Shown one piece after another: positions 36,021 to 44,827 of a DNA stretch of 64,000 bases. The translations under genes and the position numbers were made by a program. The notes below the pieces were generated by a model, which was not told the DNA's origin, searched no databases, and worked only from the letters and a program-made list of their open reading frames with translations. Numbering within the stretch: position 1 is the first letter of the stretch; the number at the start of each line of letters is the position of its first letter. The DNA comes from Halonotius aquaticus (lineage in GTDB: Archaea > Halobacteriota > Halobacteria > Halobacteriales > Haloferacaceae). Location: the NCBI RefSeq assembly GCF_003605575.1, contig NZ_QKNY01000001.1, positions 62,001-126,000 on the forward strand. The letters are read 5' to 3'.

Positions 36021-36266
36021 TCAGCGCAAGACGGCAGTGTTGCCGCGCGTTTCGATCAGATCGGCACCGACGGAATCGGCCAACTCGGCTGCCAGCGTTT
36101 CGGTGTCATCGCTCCCGCGGGCCGCGCGGAGAAACTTCACCTTCACGAGGCGGCGATTCTGTAGCTGATCGGCCAACTCATCGGTCACTGACTCGATGCC
36201 GTGTTTGCCGACCCAGACCGTGACGTCGAGATTATGGGCTTCCTTGCGAAGTTCGTCTGAAACCAT
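36021..36266 (-). CDS. YhbY/CRM-type RNA-binding protein
   Basis: From the ATG at 36266 the product has 81 residues. DVTVWVGKHGIESVTDELADQLQNRRLVKVKFLR contains the GKxG turn and basic strand of the YhbY/CRM domain, a ribosome-associated RNA-binding module. The protein ends with VGADLIETRGNTAVLR, also typical. It probably binds rRNA during large-subunit assembly. The frame is open to 36326, but the family start is MVSDELRKEAH. Confidence 0.9.
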   Translation of the reverse strand: MVSDELRKEAHNLDVTVWVGKHGIESVTDELADQLQNRRLVKVKFLRAARGSDDTETLAAELADSVGADLIETRGNTAVLR

Positions 36267-36423
36267 GATACGCCATTTATCGGTCGACCGGGTTTCAACC
36301 TTTAGATCGCCGGAACGGCTGCCCAAGCGTTGTGAACATCGCGATCAGCCGGACGGCCGGGCGATTGAGGCGGTGGGTAACAGGCGAATTTTGCGCTGCT
36401 CATATCGCCGAGTCTGACATAGG

Positions 36424-36431
36424 TTAATAAA
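36424..36431 (+). promoter_or_regulatory. TATA-like box of first cetZ
   Basis: TTAATAAA lies about 70 nt before the ATG at 36500, which implies a leader of roughly 45 nt that includes the hairpin at 36478-36498. Confidence 0.4.
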
Positions 36432-36477
36432 CCCAGAGTCCATTCATCCCACTAACGTATGGTTTCACTACCACGTC

Positions 36478-36498
36478 GTCGACTTCAGAGGAGTCGAC
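36478..36498 (+). promoter_or_regulatory. inverted repeat enclosing the ribosome-binding site of cetZ
   Basis: GTCGACT (36478-36484) and AGTCGAC (36492-36498) are a perfect 7-nt inverted repeat. The loop TCAGAGG plus the first bases of the right arm form the Shine-Dalgarno AGAGGAG, and the arm ends 2 nt before the ATG. It could fold to hide the site or bind a dimeric protein. Confidence 0.5.
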
Positions 36499-36499
36499 A

Positions 36500-37672
36500 A
36501 TGAAACTCGCAACGATCGGTGTTGGGAATGCTGGCAGCAAGGTTATCGACCGGATGGTGGAGTTCGAGCAGGCGACCGGGCGGGATCTCTGCCGGCACAC
36601 GCTCGTGATCAACACCGCACGGACGGATCTGGCCAAGCCGGAACACGTCCCCGAAGATCGACGGCTGTTGATCGGCGAGACCCACCAGAAGGCGAAAGGC
36701 CACGGCGTCGGCGGCGACGCCGCTATCGGCGCGGAAGTGGCACAAACGGAGATCGACGACATTCGTCGCATCTTCGACGATGTGGAGATCCACGAGGTCG
36801 ACGCGATCCTCGTCGCTGCCGGACTCGGCGGCGGGACGGGCAGCGGAGCCGCCCCGGTCGTCATTGAGGAGCTTCAAAAGATGTACGACGAGCCGGTCTA
36901 CGGTCTCGGGATGCTGCCGGGCAAATACGAGGGTGGCCGCCCCGCGCTCAACGCTGCACGGTCGCTCCAGTCGTTCGTCAACAAGGTCGATAACTTCATC
37001 GCCTTCGACAATGACGCCTGGCGATCCCGCGGCCAGACCATCGAAGAGGGCTATGAGGATATGAACCGTGAGCTGGCGACCCGCATCGTCACGCTGCTTG
37101 CGGCCGGCGAGGTTGACGAAAGCGAGGTCGGGGAGAACGCCATGGACTCCAGTGACATCATGCGAACCATGGAGGTCGGCGGCGTTTCCTCGATCGGCTA
37201 CGCCTCGACCGGTGTTGATACCCCCGATGACGGGCTGCTCTCACGGTTCAGTGAGGAAGAGGTCTCGAATATGGAGTCAACCGATGCGGCGAAGATCAAA
37301 GGCCTCGTTCGGCGCGCGGTCAACTCCCGGCTGACCGTTCCCTGTGATGTGGCCAGTGCCGAGCGCGCGCTGATCATCTTTGCGGGGCCGCCATCGGAGA
37401 TCTCCCGGAAAGGTGTCGAATCCGCCCGCGATTGGCTCGAACAGGAGACCGAAACGGTCGACGTGCTCGCCGGCGACGACCCACGAACCGACTCCGATAC
37501 GCTCGCGGCGGTTGTACTGCTGTCGAACGTGACCGATACCCCACGGATCAAGGAGATTCAGGATCAAGCGGTTGACGCCCAAGACACGATCCAACAGCAG
37601 GAAGCGGTTCGCGAGGAGGAGATCGAGTCGCTGATCACCGACGATGACAATGATCTCGACCCAATCGTCTAA
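36500..37672 (+). CDS. cetZ: CetZ tubulin-family GTPase (first of tandem pair)
   Basis: A 390-aa tubulin/FtsZ-superfamily protein. The N-terminal MKLATIGVGNAGSKVIDRMVEFE and the nucleotide motif GGGTGSG (110-116) are the CetZ pattern; FtsZ has GGGTGTG. The second domain has DAAKIKGLVRRAVNSRLTVPCDV and IIFAGPPSEISRKG. The acidic C-terminus (DDDNDLDPIV) is short. CetZ proteins polymerise with GTP and in Haloferax affect cell shape and motility. AGAGGAG before the start lies inside a hairpin. A paralogue follows 48 nt downstream. Confidence 0.92.
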   Translation: MKLATIGVGNAGSKVIDRMVEFEQATGRDLCRHTLVINTARTDLAKPEHVPEDRRLLIGETHQKAKGHGVGGDAAIGAEVAQTEIDDIRRIFDDVEIHEVDAILVAAGLGGGTGSGAAPVVIEELQKMYDEPVYGLGMLPGKYEGGRPALNAARSLQSFVNKVDNFIAFDNDAWRSRGQTIEEGYEDMNRELATRIVTLLAAGEVDESEVGENAMDSSDIMRTMEVGGVSSIGYASTGVDTPDDGLLSRFSEEEVSNMESTDAAKIKGLVRRAVNSRLTVPCDVASAERALIIFAGPPSEISRKGVESARDWLEQETETVDVLAGDDPRTDSDTLAAVVLLSNVTDTPRIKEIQDQAVDAQDTIQQQEAVREEEIESLITDDDNDLDPIV

Positions 37673-37720
37673 CCGCACCTCGCGGGCAGCGATCGATAGA
37701 CTCGCTCGGGAGGGGCGTGA

Positions 37721-39223
37721 ATGAAGCTGTCGCTGTTCGGGGTCGGTGACGCGGGCACCCGGCTGGTCGACAAGCTCCTGCAGGCGGAAGTCGAGACCGG
37801 CCGGAACTTTACCGACGGCAATGTGCTGGCGTTCAACACCGCCGCCGAGGCCTTCGGTGAGACAGACACCCTCCCCGAAGAGCGACAGATCCTAATCGGC
37901 GACACCCATTCGGCGGTCAATCAGTACGTCGAACCGGATGCTGACGGCCCGGATACCGACACCGCCAGCGCGACCTCCCGAGACCACTCACCAGGCGTCG
38001 CCGGCGACCCGGAACTCGGCGCGGAAGTTGCTGATGACGAACTTCCGGAGATCCGCCGCGCGCTCGATCTCGTTGACGACACCGAGGTCGACGCGGCGAT
38101 GGTCGTCGCCGGCTTCGGTGGAGGCACCGGCTGTGGCGTCGGCAGCGTCCTCTTAGAGGAGCTCAAAAGCATCTATGAGATCCCGGTGTATGTGCTCGGC
38201 GCGTTGCCGGCAGCCGACGAATCCGATGAGCGCGCACACACAGCCGCGCGAGCGGTGCGAACATTTGTCCCGCTGGCTGATGCGGTGCTCCCCGTCGATA
38301 ATGACGCGTGGGCACGGAGCACCCAACCACTTACCGAGCAGTACGACGAGATCAACGAGATGGTTGCGACCCGGATGCTCTCACTGTTTGCGGCCGGGGA
38401 ATCAGATCCGGCAACGGTCTCGGAGATGCGGATCGATCCGGCCGATGTGATGCGCACGCTGGCCGTCGGTGGACTCTCATCGATCGGCCATGCGAGCATC
38501 GAGGTCGACACCAGCGACGAGGGGCTGCTCGCCCGACTGATGCAGCTGTTGGGTCTTGCGGAGGAGACTCCCGACACGCAGACCGATGCAGCGACGATCA
38601 AGCGACTCGTTCGCAGCGCGCTGAACTCGAAGCTGACGCTTCCCTGTGATATCGAATCAACTGATAGGGTGCTGGTGATCCTTTCGGGGCCACCATCAGA
38701 TATCTCCAGAAAAGGGTTCGAAACCGGCCGCTACCTGCTGGAAGAAGAAACAGGCACTGTCGAGGTATTGGCCGGCGATGAGCCGCTCCCGAACGCCTCG
38801 GAGATCACCGCCACGGTACTGTTTTCGAATGTGACGGACGTGCCCCGAATCGACGAGCTACAGGAGCGGGCGGTCGCCTACCAGCGCGAGCAGGACGCCG
38901 ACACAGCCGTGATCGACACGGCGACCTCAATTGAGGGGGCGACGGCGGTCGCCGCCGATGCGTCGACAGCGGCACCTGACGACGAGAGCGATCACCCCTT
39001 CGAGTTCCACGGAACTGAGGAACAACAGGAGAATGGTGATGCACACGGCGGCGACACCGTCAGCCCGGACGCCGACGCGAGTGATGAATCAACAGCCACG
39101 GACACACCCGATGGCGATGCGACCGACGGCAGCGCGGCTGACACATCGGCTGATTCTGACACCGCTACCGAAGATGGTGACGCGACCACCGCGGCAGCCA
39201 CGTCGTCCGACGAACACGAGTAG
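37721..39223 (+). CDS. cetZ: divergent CetZ paralogue with long acidic C-terminal tail
   Basis: A 500-aa tubulin-superfamily protein. The nucleotide motif is GGGTGCG (133-139), with Cys in place of Ser/Thr. Compared with its neighbour it has an acidic insertion of ~25 residues (about 70-97) before the ELGAEVAD segment. The second domain is well conserved (LTLPCDIESTDRVLVILSGPPSDISRKGFE). From about residue 400 a tail of ~100 residues rich in Asp, Thr, Ser and Ala follows, likely disordered. GGAGG precedes the start (about 37711). It may copolymerise with the upstream CetZ. Confidence 0.9.
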   Translation: MKLSLFGVGDAGTRLVDKLLQAEVETGRNFTDGNVLAFNTAAEAFGETDTLPEERQILIGDTHSAVNQYVEPDADGPDTDTASATSRDHSPGVAGDPELGAEVADDELPEIRRALDLVDDTEVDAAMVVAGFGGGTGCGVGSVLLEELKSIYEIPVYVLGALPAADESDERAHTAARAVRTFVPLADAVLPVDNDAWARSTQPLTEQYDEINEMVATRMLSLFAAGESDPATVSEMRIDPADVMRTLAVGGLSSIGHASIEVDTSDEGLLARLMQLLGLAEETPDTQTDAATIKRLVRSALNSKLTLPCDIESTDRVLVILSGPPSDISRKGFETGRYLLEEETGTVEVLAGDEPLPNASEITATVLFSNVTDVPRIDELQERAVAYQREQDADTAVIDTATSIEGATAVAADASTAAPDDESDHPFEFHGTEEQQENGDAHGGDTVSPDADASDESTATDTPDGDATDGSAADTSADSDTATEDGDATTAAATSSDEHE

Positions 39224-39309
39224 TCGTCGCGAAACCGCGGTCATCGAACTCCCACCGACCCGTCATATTGCTCCGGTAGGCTGATACCCCCGTGGTCGTA
39301 TTCGCCGGT

Positions 39310-40647
39310 ATGGACGCTCACATCTCGCCGTCGACCGTCTCGGGGACGGCGCGTGCACCACCCTCGAAGAGCTACACCCACCGAGCGATCTTGGCGGCCG
39401 GCTACAGCGACGAGGCGACCGTCTACGACCCACTCGACAGTGCTGACCCGCGGGCGACCCAGCGGGCGGTCAACGCCTTTGGTGGCGATGTCACCCCTGT
39501 CGGCGACGGTAACGCCTTAGCGATCACCGGCTTTGACGGCACCCCCTACGTGCCTGACGATGTCATCGACTGTGCTAACAGCGGAACGACGATGCGACTG
39601 GTTACCGCAACGGCCGCCCTCGGTGACGGACTGACGGTGCTAACGGGTGACGACTCGCTGCGCTCGCGGCCACAGGGGCCGCTGTTGAACGCACTCTCGA
39701 CGCTGGACGTTCGGGCCGAAAGCACCCGCAGCAACGGGCAAGCGCCACTGGTCGTCGGTGGATCGCTTGCGGGCGGGACGGTCTCAATCCCCGGCGATGT
39801 CTCCTCACAGTATATCTCGGCGTTGCTCATGGCCGGCGCGGTCACCGATGAGGGGATCGAGCTCGAACTGACGACTGAGCTCAAATCAGCTCCCTATGTC
39901 GACATCACGCTGGAAGTGCTCGAGGACTTCGGCGTGACCGCCGAGCCGGTCGGTACCAGCGGTACGGATGGTGTTCGATCGGCCGGCGCAGATGGCTTCG
40001 TCATCGAAGGCGGCCAGCAGTACGCGCCAGCGAACGGCGAGTACCACGTCCCCGGTGATTTCTCGTCGATGTCGTATCTGTTGGCTGCGGGTGCGGTCGC
40101 CGCAGCCGACGGCGAGTCCGTTGTCGTCGAGGGCGCACAGCCGAGTGCGCAGGGTGACAGTGCTATCGTCGATGTGCTCGATCGCATGGGTGCCGACATC
40201 ACGTGGGACAGGGACGCGGGAACGATCACAGTCGGTGCCGCGCCGCTGTCGGGGACGACTGTCGATGTGGGCAACACCCCGGATCTGTTGCCGACGATCG
40301 CCGTGCTTGGGGCGGTTGCCGACGGCGATACCGTCATCGAAAACTGCGAACACGTTCGCTACAAGGAGACCGATCGGGTGAGCGCGATGGCCACGGAACT
40401 TGAGACGATGGGGGCCGCGGTCACCGAAGAACAGGCGACACTGACGATCCACGGTGGGGAGTCAACGCTTGAAGGCGCCTCGGTGGAGGGGTACCACGAC
40501 CACCGCGTCATCATGTCGCTGTCGGTCGCCGCCCTCGCTGCAGCCGGGTCGACGACGATCACCGGTGCCGAACACGTCGCCGTCTCGTTCCCGGACTTCT
40601 TCGAGGTGCTGTCGTCGCTGGGTGCCGGGGTCGATCGCACCGAGTAA
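39310..40647 (+). CDS. aroA: 3-phosphoshikimate 1-carboxyvinyltransferase (EPSP synthase)
   Basis: From the ATG at 39310 the protein has 445 residues. [15 protein letters not shown] (PEP/S3P site), [13 protein letters not shown], and [18 protein letters not shown] near residue 355 are the family motifs, with [17 protein letters not shown] near the end. It catalyses the sixth shikimate-pathway step. aroC, the next step, lies ~700 bp downstream behind a membrane-protein gene, so the region is an aromatic amino acid cluster. Confidence 0.96.
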   Translation: MDAHISPSTVSGTARAPPSKSYTHRAILAAGYSDEATVYDPLDSADPRATQRAVNAFGGDVTPVGDGNALAITGFDGTPYVPDDVIDCANSGTTMRLVTATAALGDGLTVLTGDDSLRSRPQGPLLNALSTLDVRAESTRSNGQAPLVVGGSLAGGTVSIPGDVSSQYISALLMAGAVTDEGIELELTTELKSAPYVDITLEVLEDFGVTAEPVGTSGTDGVRSAGADGFVIEGGQQYAPANGEYHVPGDFSSMSYLLAAGAVAAADGESVVVEGAQPSAQGDSAIVDVLDRMGADITWDRDAGTITVGAAPLSGTTVDVGNTPDLLPTIAVLGAVADGDTVIENCEHVRYKETDRVSAMATELETMGAAVTEEQATLTIHGGESTLEGASVEGYHDHRVIMSLSVAALAAAGSTTITGAEHVAVSFPDFFEVLSSLGAGVDRTE

Positions 40648-40686
40648 CCCCCGCATGCTTTTGTCGTCGGTCATGTTGTGCTCTGT

Positions 40687-41301
40687 ATGGATCGGGCTGT
40701 CATGCTACCGCCGTTGTCGGTGGGGATTGAGGGGATCCCACAGCCCGCGGATCTCGTTGCGGTCGGGGATCTCGTTGTCAACATCATCGTCGCGATCGGC
40801 TATCTGTCGATCACGCTGTTTGTGGGTGCGATGTTGGTCTCTAATGCCGGTGAGCGAATCCGAACCGTCGGCGAGGAGGTTCGAGTTCACCCTCTCGAAT
40901 CCGCGGGGTTCGGCCTTGGAACGGTCATCGCTGGCGTAGGTGGCTATCTCCTCGTGGGCGTCACGGCTGCGGCGCTCGCCGAACTTGGCGCGCCCCCACA
41001 GGTTGGCATCCTTGTGTTGGTACCACTGGTCGTCGGCGTGATCGGGCTGATTGTTGCGACCGCGCTTGGACAGCTCGTCGTCGGCATCATCCTGGTACGC
41101 CGATTGAGTGACGAGGGGCGACCGAATCTCTGGGCGGCTCTCATTGTTGGCACAGTCGTTCTTGGGGTGGCGGCGATCTTCCCGGCCGGCAATCTGGTTG
41201 GCGTTGCCGTCACCGTGGGCGCGATCGGCGGCGTCACCCGTCGGGTATGGCGAACCAACAGCGAGCGCTTCCCTGCTCTTCGGGACACGCTGCTGGAGTG
41301 A
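40687..41301 (+). CDS. polytopic membrane protein between aroA and aroC
   Basis: A protein of about 204 residues with five hydrophobic segments, glycine- and valine-rich (GFGLGTVIAGVGGYLLVGVTAAALAELG, VGILVLVPLVVGVIGLIVATALGQ). No family is recognised. The start is uncertain: GTG at 40678, ATG at 40687 or ATG at 40702. It sits in the aroA-aroC interval; no link to shikimate metabolism is visible. Confidence 0.75.
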   Translation: MDRAVMLPPLSVGIEGIPQPADLVAVGDLVVNIIVAIGYLSITLFVGAMLVSNAGERIRTVGEEVRVHPLESAGFGLGTVIAGVGGYLLVGVTAAALAELGAPPQVGILVLVPLVVGVIGLIVATALGQLVVGIILVRRLSDEGRPNLWAALIVGTVVLGVAAIFPAGNLVGVAVTVGAIGGVTRRVWRTNSERFPALRDTLLE

Positions 41302-41332
41302 CCCATCGCCGACGGACTGCAAGGTTCAAATG

Positions 41333-41347
41333 CTCTGGGGCCCAGAG
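41333..41347. repeat. inverted repeat just before aroC
   Basis: CTCTGG (41333-41338) and CCAGAG (41342-41347) form a short stem with a GGC loop ending 7 nt before the aroC ATG. It may block ribosome access or be a weak terminator of the upstream gene. Confidence 0.35.
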
Positions 41348-41354
41348 GCCGATA

Positions 41355-42545
41355 ATGAATGGCAATCGGTTCGGTCGGCTCTTTCAGGTGACGACATACG
41401 GCGAGAGCCACGGGAAGGCGATGGGCGTGACGATCAGCGGCTGTCCGGCTGGGGTTGACCTCGACACCGAGGCAGTGCAGGCGGAACTCGACCGCCGCAA
41501 GCCCGGCCAGTCGATGATCACGACCTCCCGCGGTGAGCCCGACGACGTGACGATCAACTCCGGACTGCAGGACGGCTACACAACTGGAACGCCGATCGGG
41601 ATGGTCATCGAGAACAAGGACGCCCGCTCGGGGAAGTACGAACCCTTCGTGACCGCACCGCGTCCCTCACACGGCGATTACACCTACTCCGCAAAGTTCG
41701 GCACCCGGAACTGGGGTGGCGGCGGTCGTTCCTCGGCCCGCGAAACGGTCAACTGGGTTGCCGCCGGCGCGGTCGCCAAACAGGTGCTTGAGCAGAGTGA
41801 GTACGACGTACAGGTGAAGGCCCACGTCAACCAGGTCGGCGACATCGAGGCACCCCCCGTCAGCTTCGAGGAGATGCTCGAACACACCGAGAACAACGAG
41901 GTGCGGTGTGCCCATCCTGAAACCGCCGAGGAAATGCGGGATGCGATCGACGAGTACCAGCAGGAAGGCGACTCGATTGGTGGATCGGTGTACTTCGAGT
42001 GTCGCGGCGTTCCCCGTGGCCTCGGCGCGCCACGATTTGACTCCTTCCCGTCGCGGCTCGGCCGAGCGATGTTTGCGATCCCGGCGACGACGGCCTTCCA
42101 GTTCGGCAAAGGGCGTGAGGCCCGAACGATGCGGGGTAGCGAACGTAACGAGGACTGGGAGTTCGACGATGGCGATTCCCACCCGGATACCGTCAGCGAC
42201 GAGGGCGATCCGGTGCCAGTCGGCAACGACCACGGCGGCCTTCAGGGCGGAATCACAACCGGCGAACCGATCTACGGCGAAGCAACGTGGCACGCCCCAA
42301 CTAGCATCCCGAAAGAACAGACGACTGCTGACTGGGAGACCGGCGAGCGTAAGGATGTGCAGGTCGTCGGTCGCCACGATCCGGTGTTGATGCCGCGAGC
42401 GGTGCCGGTTGTCGAGGCGATGCTCAATCTGACGATTCTGGACTTTATGCTGCTGGACGGCCGCATCAACCCCGACCGTCTTGATGGACAACCAGGCGAG
42501 TACGACACCGACTACCATCCACGCAGCCCGGACAATATGGAGTAA
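41355..42545 (+). CDS. aroC: chorismate synthase
   Basis: From the ATG at 41355 the protein has 396 residues. The start NRFGRLFQVTTYGESHGKAMGVTISGCPAG, RPSHGDYTYSAKFG, GGGRSSARETVNWVAAGAVA and the late DPVLMPRAVPVVEAM are family motifs, including FMN-contacting residues. It converts EPSP to chorismate with reduced FMN. There is a ~40-residue insertion of acidic character around residues 255-290 (DWEFDDGDSHPDTVSDEGDP), common in haloarchaeal versions. Confidence 0.96.
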   Translation: MNGNRFGRLFQVTTYGESHGKAMGVTISGCPAGVDLDTEAVQAELDRRKPGQSMITTSRGEPDDVTINSGLQDGYTTGTPIGMVIENKDARSGKYEPFVTAPRPSHGDYTYSAKFGTRNWGGGGRSSARETVNWVAAGAVAKQVLEQSEYDVQVKAHVNQVGDIEAPPVSFEEMLEHTENNEVRCAHPETAEEMRDAIDEYQQEGDSIGGSVYFECRGVPRGLGAPRFDSFPSRLGRAMFAIPATTAFQFGKGREARTMRGSERNEDWEFDDGDSHPDTVSDEGDPVPVGNDHGGLQGGITTGEPIYGEATWHAPTSIPKEQTTADWETGERKDVQVVGRHDPVLMPRAVPVVEAMLNLTILDFMLLDGRINPDRLDGQPGEYDTDYHPRSPDNME

Positions 42546-42926
42546 TCGACGGCGACCAAAAATATCGGCTTGCTGTCATCGCAGACGCTATATATCAGTC
42601 TTTTTACTATATTGTAATTCACGTGAGCGATGTCGCAGTGAGCGACACACCGCCTTGCTGCACCACGCCGGTTCGGCCGGCCTTCAGGCGCAGTGGCTGA
42701 CAGGCGAGCAAGTAGGGTGATTGTGGCGTCCACCAACCCAGTTGTGTGGTGCCCATCGAGACGCCGTTGTAGATTGTGAAATACCCCGAATTCGGCTGGC
42801 TTATGAACGAATATCCACAATTATAGGTTCTTAATGATCTTTCCTTGCTAATGCATAGCAAACTCTTTTACCCGGGGCTAGCATTCTCTTCATACTAGTG
42901 GCCCAGTGGGGCCGTGACAGCAACCT
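42546..42926. other. 381-bp intergenic region upstream of porA
   Basis: No convincing gene. A T-rich stretch (CTTTTTAC near 42599) may end the aroC transcript. The part from 42590 to 42640 and from 42770 to 42870 is AT-rich. TTTTA at 42866-42870 may be the porA TATA element, giving a ~30-nt leader. Short dyads sit at 42846-42860 and 42900-42913 (GGCCC/GGGCC). A 102-codon minus-strand frame here looks non-coding. Confidence 0.5.
42846..42860. promoter_or_regulatory. dyad element upstream of porA promoter
   Basis: TGCTA (42846-42850) and TAGCA (42856-42860) flank ATGCA, directly upstream of the candidate TATA element at 42866. A possible Lrp-family binding site, since an Lrp gene follows porAB. 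Confidence 0.35.
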
Positions 42927-44825
42927 ATGACTGATAACGAATTCATCTGGCGAATTGCCGGCGGCTCCGGTGACGGGATCGCCTCAACGAGTCAGAACTT
43001 TGCCAAAGCGCTGATGCGTTCCGGCTTGGACGTATTCACACATCGACACTATCCCTCCCGGATCCGTGGTGGCCACACCTACACTGAGGTTCGTGCCGCA
43101 GCGGAACCGGTCAAATCCCGTGGCGACGGCTATAATTTTCTGCTGGCGCTGGGCGACTCCTTCGCTCGCAACCCACAGGAAGATGCCTACTACGGCAACG
43201 AGGAGATCAAACCGCTCTCGGAGAACCTTGATGAGCTCCGAGAGGGTGGCGTCATCGTCTACGACTCGGGGCTGCTCGATGCCTCCGAGATCGAGGACTT
43301 CGACGCCCGTGTCGAGGAAAACAACTGGCACGTCTACGACATCGACCTCCGTAACATGGCCCGCGATGTCGGCCGTGAGGTCATGCGCAACACCGCCGGC
43401 GTCGGCGTGACCTGTGCGCTGGCCGGGATCGACCTCCACTGGATCGAGGAGCTCATGTCGGATGCGATGCCGGAGAAGATCCTCGAACCAAACCTTGAGA
43501 TCCTCAACAAGGCCCACGACATGGTCGTCGAGGAGTACGATGTCGACGCCAACGATGTGACCGTTCCTGAGGGCAGCCACGACGAAGAGCAGGTGCTCAT
43601 GTCAGGCTCCGATGCGATCGCCTACGGCTCCCTCGACGAAGGCTGTCGGTTCATCGCGGGCTATCCGATGACCCCGTGGACTGAGGTCTTCACCATCATG
43701 TGTCAGAACCTTCCGGAGGTCGGCGGGATCTCCGAGCAGGTCGAAGACGAGATCGCCGCGGCCGCCCTCGCAGTCGGTGCGAGTCACGCCGGCGCGAAGG
43801 CGATGTCCGGCTCTTCCGGTGGTGGCTTCGCCCTGATGAGCGAACCGCTTGGTCTCGCCGAGATGACCGAAACGCCGGTCGTCCTCATCGAGGCGATGCG
43901 GGCCGGCCCCTCCACCGGGATGCCGACGAAGCCCGAACAGGCCGACCTCGAACACGTGCTGTACACCTCACAGGGAGACTCCCAGCGCGTTGTCTTCGCA
44001 CCGGGAACAGTCGAAGAGGCCTACACCCAGACGCGGCGGGCCTTCCAGATCGCCTACGAGTACCAGATCCCGGCGATCGTGCTGTACGATCAGAAGCTCG
44101 GCGGCGAGCTCGTCAGCCTGCCGGCGTCTCACTTCGATGAGGAGCCCAACCCATCGCTCGGCTCGACGCTCACCGAAGCCGAGCTCGAAGAGGCTCCCCA
44201 CGACGACAGCGGGAAGTACAGCCGCTTCCAGCACGATGTCGAAGACGGCGTCAGCCCGCGGTCGATCCCCGGCCAGAAGGGCGGTCGTTTCCTCGCCACC
44301 GGCAACGAGCACACCCCCGAGGGACATATCGCGGAAACAACATCGAACCGCGTCGCCCAGATGGATCGACGAACCGAGAAGCTTGAAGCGATCTCGGCCG
44401 ATCTTGCCGCCCAAGACGAGACCCACCAGACCCACTATGGCCCCGACGAGGCCACCTACGGGCTGATGACGTTCGGCAGCCAGCAGGGCACCGTCGAGGA
44501 GGCCGTCGATATGCTCAACGAGCAGGGCCACTCGGTGAAGGCCCTCGGCGTCTCCGATATGGCTCCGTATCCGGTCGATGAGGTCAGTGAGTTCATCGAG
44601 AGCGTCGACGAGGTGCTCGTTGTTGAGATGAACGCCTCCGCACAGTTCCGCGGCCTCACCCAGAAGGAACTCGGCAAGTACGGCGAGAAACTGTCGAGTC
44701 TCCTCAAATACAACGGCAACCCCTTCGAACCGCTCGATATCGTTGAAGGGTTCAAAACGACGATCATCGAGGGCGGCGAGCTCTCCAGCAATAAGACCAA
44801 ATTCGTTCCAGCAGCAGGTGATTAA
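42927..44825 (+). CDS. porA: pyruvate:ferredoxin oxidoreductase, alpha (gamma-alpha fused) subunit
   Basis: A 632-aa subunit of a 2-oxoacid:ferredoxin oxidoreductase. Residues 1-~190 are the gamma domain (WRIAGGSGDGIASTSQNFAKALMRSGLDVFTHRHYPSRIRGGH), then the alpha domain (CRFIAGYPMTPWTEVF; AMSGSSGGGFALMSEPLGLAEMTETPVVLIEA). With PorB it decarboxylates pyruvate to acetyl-CoA and reduces ferredoxin, the haloarchaeal replacement for pyruvate dehydrogenase. The 632/312-aa sizes fit haloarchaeal PorA/PorB better than the smaller KorA/KorB for 2-oxoglutarate, from memory. porB follows after 2 nt. Confidence 0.88.
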   Translation: MTDNEFIWRIAGGSGDGIASTSQNFAKALMRSGLDVFTHRHYPSRIRGGHTYTEVRAAAEPVKSRGDGYNFLLALGDSFARNPQEDAYYGNEEIKPLSENLDELREGGVIVYDSGLLDASEIEDFDARVEENNWHVYDIDLRNMARDVGREVMRNTAGVGVTCALAGIDLHWIEELMSDAMPEKILEPNLEILNKAHDMVVEEYDVDANDVTVPEGSHDEEQVLMSGSDAIAYGSLDEGCRFIAGYPMTPWTEVFTIMCQNLPEVGGISEQVEDEIAAAALAVGASHAGAKAMSGSSGGGFALMSEPLGLAEMTETPVVLIEAMRAGPSTGMPTKPEQADLEHVLYTSQGDSQRVVFAPGTVEEAYTQTRRAFQIAYEYQIPAIVLYDQKLGGELVSLPASHFDEEPNPSLGSTLTEAELEEAPHDDSGKYSRFQHDVEDGVSPRSIPGQKGGRFLATGNEHTPEGHIAETTSNRVAQMDRRTEKLEAISADLAAQDETHQTHYGPDEATYGLMTFGSQQGTVEEAVDMLNEQGHSVKALGVSDMAPYPVDEVSEFIESVDEVLVVEMNASAQFRGLTQKELGKYGEKLSSLLKYNGNPFEPLDIVEGFKTTIIEGGELSSNKTKFVPAAGD

Positions 44826-44827
44826 TC

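Noticed and set aside
42512..42820. 102-codon minus-strand frame in the gap before porA
   Set aside because: It overlaps the end of aroC, is basic and Cys-containing with no ribosome site, and has no recognisable family.
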